IMG/VR virus record: IMGVR_UViG_3300037155_000091 | Span: 1-24,062 of that record | Origin: a virus | DNA: 24,062 nucleotides | Reading direction: 5' to 3' (one strand) | Shown here: in pieces, positions 12,783 to 20,023 of the stretch | Layout: every line of letters starts with the position of its first letter | Numbering within the stretch: position 1 is the first letter of the stretch | Translations under genes and position numbers: made by a program | Notes under the pieces: generated by a model | Database searches by the model: none | The model's input: the letters and a program-made list of their open reading frames with translations, nothing else | What the model was told of the DNA's origin: nothing

Positions 12783-13874
12783 ATGTCGGATATCAAACTG
12801 AACGCAAAAGAGGAGCGCGAGTATCGCCTTGGCGATGCGCTGCTCCAGCTCGCGGACGATCCCGAGTGGACCCGCGAGAAGTCGGGACTCGCGTTCGAAA
12901 TCTCCGATGAGATCGCGAAGCACATGCCGGCCGGCATCTCACGGCACGGCGGACTCCTGGTTCCCTACTCGATGCGCGCAGGGTTGGACACGGCGACCGC
13001 AACCAAGGGAGCCGAGCTCAAGTTCACAAAGTCGGAGACGTTTATCGATGCGCTCAGAAAGCGCGCGATCGTGCTTAAGGGCGGCGCCACCATTCTCGAA
13101 GGCCTGACCGCCGACTTGGCGATCGCGCGCGGCAACGGCACCGCGACCGCTTCCTGGACGACGCAGAATCCGCTCGCCGACGTCGGCGACACCAATCTCT
13201 TGCTCAACTCGGTCGCCTTGTCCCCCAAGGAGTTGATCGGCACGAGCTCGTTCTCCCGCCAGCTCTTAGTTCAGAGCCAAGTGTCGACCTCGGCCGATGA
13301 TCTCGTGCGGAACGATCTCGCACGCGTACACGCGTCGACGATCGACCTGGCGGCCTTGAACGGCTCGGGTGCAGCGGGCCAGCCGAGAGGCGTGCTCAAT
13401 CAAGCCGGCACGAATGCGATCGCGCTTGGCGCCAACGGGCAGATCGCGACCTGGCCCCAAACCACGTCGTTCGAACGCGTGGTCGCCGTAGCAGATGGCG
13501 ACGTCGTCGACCTCACTACGATGGCCTACATCACGACGCCCGAGATCCGCGATCGCTGGAGGATCACCGATCGCCAGGCGACGTCGGGCTGGTTCATCCT
13601 GGACGGCGATCAGTCGATCAATGACTACCCGGTGCTCGTCTCGAATCAGCTCCCGAAGAATCTCGTCAAAGGAACCTCGGGCGCCATCTGCCACCCGATC
13701 GTCTTCGGCGCCATGTCGGAGATCATCGTCGGCTTCTGGGCGGGATTCGAGATCGTGGTGGATCCCTTCCGCCTGAAAAAGCAGGGAATGATCGAAATGA
13801 CGTCGTATCAGCTGATCGACGTCGCAGTGCGGCACGCGGCTGCTTTCGCCGTTTCGCTCGACGCCTTGTCATAA
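12783..13874 (+). CDS. second major capsid-like protein (HK97 fold), 363 aa, paralog of the fused capsid
   Basis: Aligns by eye with residues 310-702 of the fusion from end to end. Its IKLNAKEEREYRLGDALL matches VELTDKERKQYSFQRAIL, GGLLVP matches GGFLVP, SFSRQLLVQ matches SYSRQLLAQ, LVRNDLARV matches IVRNDLARV, and VDPFRLKKQGMIEMTSY matches VDPYRLKKQGMIEVTSF. It lacks both protease and scaffold parts and begins just where the mature capsid should begin. It may form a specialised position (vertex pentamers, a portal-proximal ring) or a second shell component. Conserved blocks are intact, arguing against decay. The leader before ATG 12783 is A/C-rich with no Shine-Dalgarno. Confidence 0.85.
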   Translation: MSDIKLNAKEEREYRLGDALLQLADDPEWTREKSGLAFEISDEIAKHMPAGISRHGGLLVPYSMRAGLDTATATKGAELKFTKSETFIDALRKRAIVLKGGATILEGLTADLAIARGNGTATASWTTQNPLADVGDTNLLLNSVALSPKELIGTSSFSRQLLVQSQVSTSADDLVRNDLARVHASTIDLAALNGSGAAGQPRGVLNQAGTNAIALGANGQIATWPQTTSFERVVAVADGDVVDLTTMAYITTPEIRDRWRITDRQATSGWFILDGDQSINDYPVLVSNQLPKNLVKGTSGAICHPIVFGAMSEIIVGFWAGFEIVVDPFRLKKQGMIEMTSYQLIDVAVRHAAAFAVSLDALS

Positions 13875-13888
13875 CCAACGGAGAAATC

Positions 13889-14185
13889 ATGTCGGATAAA
13901 ACAGAAACTGTTCCGGTCAAGATCATGTTCGGCTTCCAGCTCACGCACGTGAGCGAGGAAGGCGAGCTCGTGACCACGACCTACGAGCCCGGGCAGGAAG
14001 TCGAGCTCGATTCGGAAATCGCCCGCGTACAGGAGCACTCAAATCGCCTCCGGATCATCCGGGCGGATCCAGCCGCTCTACCGATTGCGCCCGAAGCCGA
14101 AGTTGCTGCTCAACCCGTTACCGAAACGCCGGCGGCTACCGAGCCGGTTCCCGAAGTCCCATCCGAAACACCGGCGGCATCATGA
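13889..14185 (+). CDS. small head-region protein with Pro/Glu/Ala-rich tail, 98 aa
   Basis: ATG 13889 follows GGAGA (13880). Residues 1-60 are beta-rich (VPVKIMFGFQLTHVSEEGEL and TTYEPGQEVELDSEIA), then a Pro/Ala/Glu-rich low-complexity tail to the end. Commonly such small proteins behind the capsid gene are head-decoration or completion factors, but I cannot confirm it. ATGA coupling to the next gene. Confidence 0.65.
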   Translation: MSDKTETVPVKIMFGFQLTHVSEEGELVTTTYEPGQEVELDSEIARVQEHSNRLRIIRADPAALPIAPEAEVAAQPVTETPAATEPVPEVPSETPAAS

Positions 14186-14430
14186 GCTCCAATCAGCACC
14201 AGATCACGAATCTCCGCGGTGAGAGGATCACCGGAACGGTGACGCTTCGCCTCAAGCCAGGCATTGGCATCCAGGGCATGAATGGCGAGCACTTGGAAGG
14301 CGGTCCTCACAACCTCCCCGTTGCGATCGCGCAGCAGCTGCTCGATACGAATCGCGCCGACGTCGTTCTAGTGGAGACGCGCGATCCCCAAGCTGAGAAC
14401 CGCGATCAGGATTCTCGGAGACGCAGGTAG
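14182..14430 (+). CDS. small head-region protein, 82 aa
   Basis: ATG 14182 overlaps the previous stop (ATGA). A beta-like N-terminus (GERITGTVTLRLKPGIGIQG) is followed by a short helix (LPVAIAQQLLDTN) and a basic tail (SRRRR). Not recognised. It lies among head-completion genes, so a connector or decoration role is a guess from position. Confidence 0.6.
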   Translation: MSSNQHQITNLRGERITGTVTLRLKPGIGIQGMNGEHLEGGPHNLPVAIAQQLLDTNRADVVLVETRDPQAENRDQDSRRRR

Positions 14431-14433
14431 CGA

Positions 14434-14727
14434 ATGTTCGGCGACTCGGATCTCCCGACCTTCTTCGCGGACTTCGGCGTGAACCTCACTTTCGGTGGGG
14501 TCACGGTGAAGGTGATCGACGACAGCTACGACTCGAGGGACTCCGGTTCCGCGGCGTTCGTCGACGTCGCCGATCGCATCACGATGATCCAGTTGCCGTA
14601 CAACTCGTTTGCGCCGATGCCAAAGCGCGGCGACACGGTCACGCTCGTGGCGACCTCGATGAAGGTGCGTGACGTCATTGCCGAGAAAGACGGCGGAATC
14701 ACGCAGCTCTTCCTGGTCACACCATGA
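14434..14727 (+). CDS. head-tail connector/adaptor (gpFII-like), 97 aa
   Basis: Joins the finished head to the tail. ATG 14434 starts MFGDSDLPTFFADFGVNL, the usual opening of this adaptor family (acidic and aromatic helix, then FGV), followed by beta strands GGVTVKVIDDSY, RITMIQL, GDTVTLVATSMKVRDVIAE and a C-terminal DGGITQLFLV strand. Length fits the family (about 100-120 aa). Only three bases separate it from the preceding stop. The next start overlaps as ATGATGA. Confidence 0.75.
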   Translation: MFGDSDLPTFFADFGVNLTFGGVTVKVIDDSYDSRDSGSAAFVDVADRITMIQLPYNSFAPMPKRGDTVTLVATSMKVRDVIAEKDGGITQLFLVTP

Positions 14728-15254
14728 TGATCGAGAGCTGCAGGATGGTCGAAGCCGTTTTGAAAGATGTGACTCTGGGCGTCAATGCTCAGATCGCAGC
14801 ACTTCCGCTCGATTCGGCAAACGGCGGCGGCCAAGACGCGCGGCCGGCAAATGTCACCGTCCGGAATGCGTTCGATGCTGACCCAGCGGTCCGCGAAGTC
14901 GAAACCACGTTCCCCGTTGTGGTGATCGACGTCCCGCAGCCTGGAGTCGCGCCCGGCCAGATCTGGAGCGGTGTCAGGGACTCGGAAGTCGATCTCATCA
15001 TCGCCTACGTGGTCGAGTCCGGAGACGTCGCCAAGAACAGACGCAATACCGACTACTCGCTTAGGGCGATCGTGCGATCGATCGCGAGGGGACTCCTCGC
15101 TTCGGGAAAGCGCGACACCGCCGGTACCAGGAACGGCTACGCCATCAGCAAATCATCGAAGATGAAATACGGCTCCACGCATCAGCCCGATTACGGCGGC
15201 GTCATGACTGGCGCCGTGCAATTCACACTCACTATCCGAGATCTCGCGCCATGA
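14724..15254 (+). CDS. putative tail terminator/completion protein, 176 aa
   Basis: ATG 14724 (or the second ATG 14727) follows the connector directly, within ATGATGA. It has an alpha/beta layout: an opening helix MVEAVLKDVTLGVNAQIAAL, strands EVETTFPVVVIDV and EVDLIIAYVVE, helix LRAIVRSIARGLLAS, and closing strands AVQFTLTIRDL. This and its place between connector and tail tube fit tail terminator (gpU-like) proteins that cap the tube, though the match is not certain. Confidence 0.6.
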   Translation: MMIESCRMVEAVLKDVTLGVNAQIAALPLDSANGGGQDARPANVTVRNAFDADPAVREVETTFPVVVIDVPQPGVAPGQIWSGVRDSEVDLIIAYVVESGDVAKNRRNTDYSLRAIVRSIARGLLASGKRDTAGTRNGYAISKSSKMKYGSTHQPDYGGVMTGAVQFTLTIRDLAP

Positions 15255-15472
15255 CCGATACCAAAGTGAAGGAATACCCAGTGGATCCCCGTGGCGGGCT
15301 CTTCGTCGATTTCGGCGATACCCGCGGCCGCGTTCACGAGAGTGAGCTGACTCCATCCGATCGCGCGAAGGCAGGCCTGCCGGCGATCGAAACACTCGCA
15401 ACACCCACCGCAACACCAACGGAAGCGGAAGTGTCCGCGTCCCCAACAGTGAGACAGACGGACAATGGCTGA
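15251..15472 (+). CDS. small hypothetical protein, 73 aa
   Basis: ATG 15251 overlaps the previous stop (ATGA) and the end overlaps the tail tube start by eight bases. Beta-like N-half (GGLFVDFGDTRGRV) and a Thr/Pro/Glu-rich tail. Not recognised; a tail-tube associated factor by position. Confidence 0.55.
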   Translation: MTDTKVKEYPVDPRGGLFVDFGDTRGRVHESELTPSDRAKAGLPAIETLATPTATPTEAEVSASPTVRQTDNG

Positions 15473-16451
15473 CCGCGCTACACTACTCGGCGTACTACTG
15501 GCCAAGCCAGAGACGACCGATGGAACCGATGCCGCACCGGTAGTCGCGAGCGACGCGATCGCCGTGCTTGAGCCGCTCGAGCCGAATGGCTCGTTCGCAT
15601 TCAAGCATCCACGCGACAAGCTCGTCGACGGCGCTTCGCTCTCAGCCGCTCCGCCCTTGAACCCAAAGGGCAGGATGGCCACCTGGCAGAACACGCTTCA
15701 TCTGCGCGGCACCCGATCGACGACTGCATACGCGGCCGCCAACCTTCCGGACATTCACCCGTACATGATCGCCGCCGGCTACGCCGCAACGGTCGTGCTG
15801 ACGGGTGGAAGCGAGTCGGTCACGTATAAGCCGGGTGCGACGTCGCTCCTGGGATGCACCGAGTATTACTACGTCGACGGAAAACTGTACAAGATCCTGG
15901 GCGCCAAGGCAGAAGTCGATTTCTCGATGGATGCCGGCGGACCCTTGGTCGCGACAGTCAAGCGCACCGGGCTCTACCAGCCCCCGACCGACGTTGCTGT
16001 TCCGACAGTCGTCGGCACGAGCTACGGGACAGCCGTGGCTCCCATAGGCGATTCGATCGCCTTGACGATCGCAGGCTTCGCCGCCGGGATCATCCGGAGC
16101 TTCAAGATGGCCACCGGCAACAAGATCGCCCAGCGCGGAAACCTGAACGCGGCCGGCGCCTTGTCGACCCACAGGATCCGGGAAAAGAAGGCTACCTGGG
16201 AGATAGTCCTCGAGGACGAGCTCGTCGGAACCAAGGACTTCGAAAACCTCGAGCTCACGAACGCCGTCAACGCGCTCGCCTTCCAGCTGAACGCGACCCA
16301 GTACAACAAGCTCACGTGGACCGCTCCCAACGCACGCATCGAGAGCGTCGCCAAGTCGGACGACAACGGCACGCAGCTGATCAAGCTGGCGGGCTGTCTC
16401 TACGATTCCGCTCCCGCGGCGAACGATGCCGTCTCCTTCCTCATGAACTAG
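15465..16451 (+). CDS. major tail protein (tail tube), 328 aa
   Basis: Builds the tail tube by stacking rings. Start ATG 15465. The N-terminus (RATLLGVLLAKPETTDGTDA) and subsequent DAIAVLEPLEP, then RMATWQNTLHLRGT and YYYVDGKLYKILGAKAEVDF, carry the beta strands of the tube domain. The C-half (ATWEIVLEDEL, YNKLTWTAPNARIES and LIKLAGCLYDS) repeats the same theme. It immediately precedes the chaperone pair and tape measure, the invariable order in siphoviruses. Length is at the upper end of the tube family, consistent with an added domain in the N-half. Confidence 0.85.
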   Translation: MADRATLLGVLLAKPETTDGTDAAPVVASDAIAVLEPLEPNGSFAFKHPRDKLVDGASLSAAPPLNPKGRMATWQNTLHLRGTRSTTAYAAANLPDIHPYMIAAGYAATVVLTGGSESVTYKPGATSLLGCTEYYYVDGKLYKILGAKAEVDFSMDAGGPLVATVKRTGLYQPPTDVAVPTVVGTSYGTAVAPIGDSIALTIAGFAAGIIRSFKMATGNKIAQRGNLNAAGALSTHRIREKKATWEIVLEDELVGTKDFENLELTNAVNALAFQLNATQYNKLTWTAPNARIESVAKSDDNGTQLIKLAGCLYDSAPAANDAVSFLMN

Positions 16452-16459
16452 GGACAATC

Positions 16460-16915
16460 ATGCTAGTCGTATCGATTCTTCCGGACGAGATGAGGGTCCC
16501 ACTCGACAAGTACGAGGATGAGGGAACCGTGATCTGCTCCTATCCCGGAGTGGTCGCGGTCGTCCGACCGATGGACCTGGAAGTGATGTCGCGCTGGAAC
16601 GACGCTTTTCCGAAAGCGACGGGCCGGAGCTTGGCCGCAACGACCCTGGTGTACGACCAGCTCATTGCGATCGAAGGCCTACAGATGAGGGACGAAGCGA
16701 CCAAGACTCTCGTTCCATTCGACGCGACCAACCCCGTTCACAAGCGATCGATCCCGATGGACATGAGGTCCGGGATTTTCCTCGCGCTTAAGAAGCGCGG
16801 GATCGTGTCGGATGCGCAGGAGTCAAAATCCGGCTCGCCGTCAGACTCGGGCGGCACGAGCGGTTCGGAAAGCTCACCTGCGGTAGGTGCAGCGAGCGCA
16901 AGCGCGACGAGTTGA
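16460..16915 (+). CDS. tail assembly chaperone (gpG-like), 151 aa
   Basis: ATG 16460 begins 9 bases after the tail tube stop. Helical core (LEVMSRWNDAFPKAT and TTLVYDQLIAIEGL, then DMRSGIFLALKKRGIV) and a Ser/Gly-rich end (SPSDSGGTSGSES), the profile of the first tail chaperone that binds the tape measure during tail assembly. In lambda and many siphoviruses a minor product is made by a -1 frameshift into the following frame. Here the following frame is open from about 16793, and A AAA TCC (16825-16831) is a possible slip point. Confidence 0.7.
   Translation: MLVVSILPDEMRVPLDKYEDEGTVICSYPGVVAVVRPMDLEVMSRWNDAFPKATGRSLAATTLVYDQLIAIEGLQMRDEATKTLVPFDATNPVHKRSIPMDMRSGIFLALKKRGIVSDAQESKSGSPSDSGGTSGSESSPAVGAASASATS
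16825..16831 (+). promoter_or_regulatory. candidate -1 frameshift slip site
   Basis: A run of four A (16825-16828) within codons TCA-AAA-TCC of the first chaperone. A -1 slip of the AAA-bound tRNA keeps full pairing and enters the frame that reads LTCGRCSERKRDELTCGLPGH into the next gene. It is not a full X-XXY-YYZ heptamer. GGAAAGC at 16867 is a weaker alternative. Confidence 0.3.
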
Positions 16916-17169
16916 CCTGCGGGCTCCCCGGTCATGAGCGGGAGCCGAAGAAAGTCCCGACGTACAAGATCGAAATGGGGAATGACCGCCGAGCGGTGCA
17001 GACCAAAATCTGCCCGTGGGCCGTCGCCCTGGAAGATGAAAAAGTATCGCAGTGGCTGCTCGCTTACGGGCTCGTGTCACGCTGGGGCAAGTGGCCACCA
17101 GGCCGTGAGGACCCGCAGCTCCTGGAGGCAATGGTCGTGATAGCCAACGAAGAATCGAGGACTGTCTAG
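16912..17169 (+). CDS. second tail assembly chaperone frame (gpT-like), 85 aa or frameshift extension
   Basis: Read as separate gene it begins at TTG 16912, overlapping the previous stop as TTGA. Upstream in the same frame, with no start codon, lies LTCGRCSERKRDE, a Cys-x2-Cys that together with TCGLPGH would make a zinc knuckle, so the protein may really begin further upstream via a -1 frameshift from the first chaperone. The core is VQTKICPWAVALEDEKVSQW, then LLAYGLVSRWGKW and LLEAMVVIANEES. Its position before the tape measure is that of gpT-type products. The stop lies three bases before the tape measure ATG. Confidence 0.6.
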   Translation: MTCGLPGHEREPKKVPTYKIEMGNDRRAVQTKICPWAVALEDEKVSQWLLAYGLVSRWGKWPPGREDPQLLEAMVVIANEESRTV

Positions 17170-17171
17170 CA

Positions 17172-19172
17172 ATGAGTACCCAGGTGCAGGTCGATCTAAT
17201 CGCAGACGCCAAGGCGGTTTCGCAGGAAATAAACCGCACGATTCGAGAAATCAGCCTCATGGGTAAGGCGATCGACACGAACAACGATCTCGCGGTCAAG
17301 AGCTGGAAGAAGGCCGCCGAGGCCGCGCACGAATACGCTGACGCCGCGGGTGCCACGCACGAACAGCAGCTTAGGCTTTCGGTGGCGACCCGCGCGACCG
17401 AAGACCGCATCGATTCGATGGGCGAGAAGTACGCGAGAGCTGGAGAGAGGGGCGAGCGAGCGCTCTCCAATATGATGCGGACGGGCGAGCTCACGGGCCG
17501 CTCGGTCAACAACCTCGTGGCCGCCGCCGGCGACCTGGGCTTCGCGTTCGGTCCGGCGGGGGCGATCGTCGCCGGAATCGCGATGGTAGGCTTGGCCGTC
17601 GTCACCCATCTGGAGCGCGCCGAAGTAAAGCTCGAGGACATCGCGGACAAGTTCACGCATCACATGAACGAGATGCTGATGAACGGGTCGGCTGTCGACG
17701 CGGCCAAGGCCGCCGGCAAAGCCTACATCACCGAGCTCGAGGCCATCGCCAAGGTTAAGCGCGACCAGGCGGAGGGCATCAGCTCCATATGGGGTGCGGT
17801 GACCGGTTCCAAGAACGGCATTCCGTTCGAGCAGACTCCGGACATCGTCCAGATCCTGCGCGCAATACATGCGCACGGCGACAGCGACGCGGTGGACGTC
17901 GCCCACAACGAGGGGAACGCCGACCGGGCCGCCTCGAGTCGACTGAGCAAAATCGAAGCGCACGACCCGCAGCTCAAAACTCTCGAGAAAGAGCGGAAGC
18001 AGGCAAACGACGACATAGCTCGTGCCGAAGAAAAGCTCCGAACGCTGGACGCCACGAAGAACCGAAGCGAGATCGCCGGGCTGAACGAGCAGAAGACTCA
18101 AGCGGAACGGAGACTGGCCGACTTGGAGCTTCAGACGGTGGCACTCGAGGGCGCGCGCCGGCAGCTCGTCGAGCACACCGTGGGAGAAGACTCGACCGTG
18201 GCGGCGATCAAATTCGGCGCCAGCAAGTTCAAGGAAGCGGACTTTGGAGCCGAGCACGAGGCGCGCGACACGGGCGCCGACCGGAACGCCGACGGCGCCC
18301 GGGGCCGGAGACGCGATCAGGACAGAGCCGCGGCCACAGCGGAGCGGCTCGCCCAGGCGAAGCGCGACCAGGCGGCCGATCGCGAGATCGCCGCCATGAA
18401 GGTCCGGACCCTGGAAGACAATGCGTCTCACATGGACGTGGCGAGCCCGCAGGGCGCGTTGTCCGAGCTCGCTGTCATACAAGCGAAGCGCGAGCAAGAG
18501 CGGCAGCGGATCGAAGAGATGGGAGTCAACGCCGATCGGAAGAAGCAGCTCCAGGCGGCCGCCGACGAAGAGGAGTTGGGAGCAGTCCGCGCTCTCAACA
18601 ACAGGATCGAGGCCGAGAACAAGCGCCACGACGATGCCGAGGATAAACGATCCAGGGCGGACGAGGCGAAGGAAGTAGCCGCGACCAAAAAGAAAATCCA
18701 GATGATCGAGCAGGCCGAACGCCACGGCATCGAAGCGATGCTGTCGGGCAAGAAGGATATCGGCCGCCAGCTCCTTAAGATCGCGCTCGAGCCGCTTGCA
18801 CAGACGCTCGAGGGCTGGGCCGCATTCTACACCGAGAAGGCAGCTGCAGAAGCCGTATCGGGTGATTACGCGCAAGCCGCCAAGGACTTTGGAGCCGCCG
18901 CAATCGACCTGGGTGGCGCGGCGGCCGTGCGTGCGATCGGAGGAGGCGGCGGCTCGTCGGGTGGTGGTGGAGGAGGAGGTGGTGGTGGCGCCGGCAGTGG
19001 CGCGGGGATGGGCGCTCAGTTCGGCACCTCGAGCGCCAGCGCTTCGCAGCAGCTCTTGAAGATCGAGATCGTCACCGTGACCAAAGATCAGACCGGCCGC
19101 GAAACCGCGCGCACGAGCCAGATGATCCAGCGGCTCACTGATCTCAACATGCCGATCAGGGTGGCGCTGTGA
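17172..19172 (+). CDS. tail tape measure protein, 666 aa
   Basis: Sets tail length and spans the tube. ATG 17172 is three bases after the previous stop. N-terminal 1-115 and 215-560 are Ala/Glu/Lys/Arg-rich coiled coil (LEKERKQANDDIARAEEKL, then KRSRADEAKEVAATKKK). One hydrophobic segment lies at about 117-143 (FAFGPAGAIVAGIAMVGLAVV), as in most tape measures. The end (590-612) has long Gly runs, then beta strands LLKIEIVTVTKD. At roughly 1.5 angstrom per residue the length implies a tail near 100 nm (family rule of thumb). A 752-codon open frame on the other strand is a codon-bias shadow. Confidence 0.88.
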   Translation: MSTQVQVDLIADAKAVSQEINRTIREISLMGKAIDTNNDLAVKSWKKAAEAAHEYADAAGATHEQQLRLSVATRATEDRIDSMGEKYARAGERGERALSNMMRTGELTGRSVNNLVAAAGDLGFAFGPAGAIVAGIAMVGLAVVTHLERAEVKLEDIADKFTHHMNEMLMNGSAVDAAKAAGKAYITELEAIAKVKRDQAEGISSIWGAVTGSKNGIPFEQTPDIVQILRAIHAHGDSDAVDVAHNEGNADRAASSRLSKIEAHDPQLKTLEKERKQANDDIARAEEKLRTLDATKNRSEIAGLNEQKTQAERRLADLELQTVALEGARRQLVEHTVGEDSTVAAIKFGASKFKEADFGAEHEARDTGADRNADGARGRRRDQDRAAATAERLAQAKRDQAADREIAAMKVRTLEDNASHMDVASPQGALSELAVIQAKREQERQRIEEMGVNADRKKQLQAAADEEELGAVRALNNRIEAENKRHDDAEDKRSRADEAKEVAATKKKIQMIEQAERHGIEAMLSGKKDIGRQLLKIALEPLAQTLEGWAAFYTEKAAAEAVSGDYAQAAKDFGAAAIDLGGAAAVRAIGGGGGSSGGGGGGGGGGAGSGAGMGAQFGTSSASASQQLLKIEIVTVTKDQTGRETARTSQMIQRLTDLNMPIRVAL

Positions 19173-20023
19173 GCAACAAGCCGCTCCTTCTTTCTGACAA
19201 TCTGTTCGAAAACGTGGTGCTCCATCCGACGTTCGTCGTGGGCACGGACCAAGCGACGCTCGCAGGGCGAGAAGCATTCCGCGTCGCAGATAATCTGCGC
19301 GACATGACTTCATGGGCGTCGTCAGTTCCGAACACCAATCAATACATCTGGGTCGACGCGCTGACGCCGGTAGCCCCGAACACGATCGTGATTGACCGCG
19401 GACACAATCTCGCCGGCGCGCAGGTCCTGGTTCGCGGCGACACCAGCAGTGCATTCGCCACGGCCGTCACGATTGTAAGCTGCGTCCTCCCTTCCTCGCC
19501 TGGTGGACTGCCGACCGACGCGAACGGCTGTCTGACGCCTGACGGTGTATGGTGGAAGACCTTCACCGGCCAGTCATTTCGTGCGCAGGGGATCGAAATA
19601 ATTGCCATGGGCGTCGGCATCGCGCCGATCGCGACCGGTATCTACTTGGGCACATCCTACCGCTTCCCCGAATTCCTGAACGCGCCCGCAGCCTTGGACT
19701 TCGGGACGAACATCAAGTACATGAGGAACGAGCTGTCGAGAGGCGGACTCCGGAGCAAATCCCGCCCGCTCAACTTCGACAAGCTGCCCTTGAACGTACA
19801 CCTGGACTCGGGCGACTACACAGGGTTCGACGTCGAAGTGAGACGGCTCTTGAGATACGGGCAGCCGTGGTGGTTTTGCCTCGATGATTCGGACGCTACG
19901 CTCTCGGGTCTCATGCGGTGTTTCCAGACCTCTCAGGATACGGACTTCAATCCGCAGGTCAATCCGGTCCACAGGGAGATCCAGCTCCTGCTCGAGGAAG
20001 TTCTACCCTCGCTCTACGCATGA
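19169..20023 (+). CDS. distal tail/minor tail protein, 284 aa
   Basis: GTG 19169 overlaps the tape measure stop (GTGA). Beta-rich throughout: NVVLHPTFVVGTD, TNQYIWVDALTP, NTIVIDRGHNLAGAQVLVRGD, then a GIYLGTSYRFPEFL strand pair and C-terminal FDVEVRRLLRYGQPWWFCLDD. Position after the tape measure and before the large hub protein is that of Dit-type baseplate proteins, but the family match is only positional. Couples by ATGA to the next gene. Confidence 0.65.
   Translation: MSNKPLLLSDNLFENVVLHPTFVVGTDQATLAGREAFRVADNLRDMTSWASSVPNTNQYIWVDALTPVAPNTIVIDRGHNLAGAQVLVRGDTSSAFATAVTIVSCVLPSSPGGLPTDANGCLTPDGVWWKTFTGQSFRAQGIEIIAMGVGIAPIATGIYLGTSYRFPEFLNAPAALDFGTNIKYMRNELSRGGLRSKSRPLNFDKLPLNVHLDSGDYTGFDVEVRRLLRYGQPWWFCLDDSDATLSGLMRCFQTSQDTDFNPQVNPVHREIQLLLEEVLPSLYA

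Noticed and set aside
17196-19454. 752-codon open frame on the - strand opposite the tape measure
   Set aside because: It mirrors the coding frame of a well-supported gene in GC-rich DNA, has no Shine-Dalgarno and the translation is low-complexity Arg/Leu/Val/Gly without domain character.
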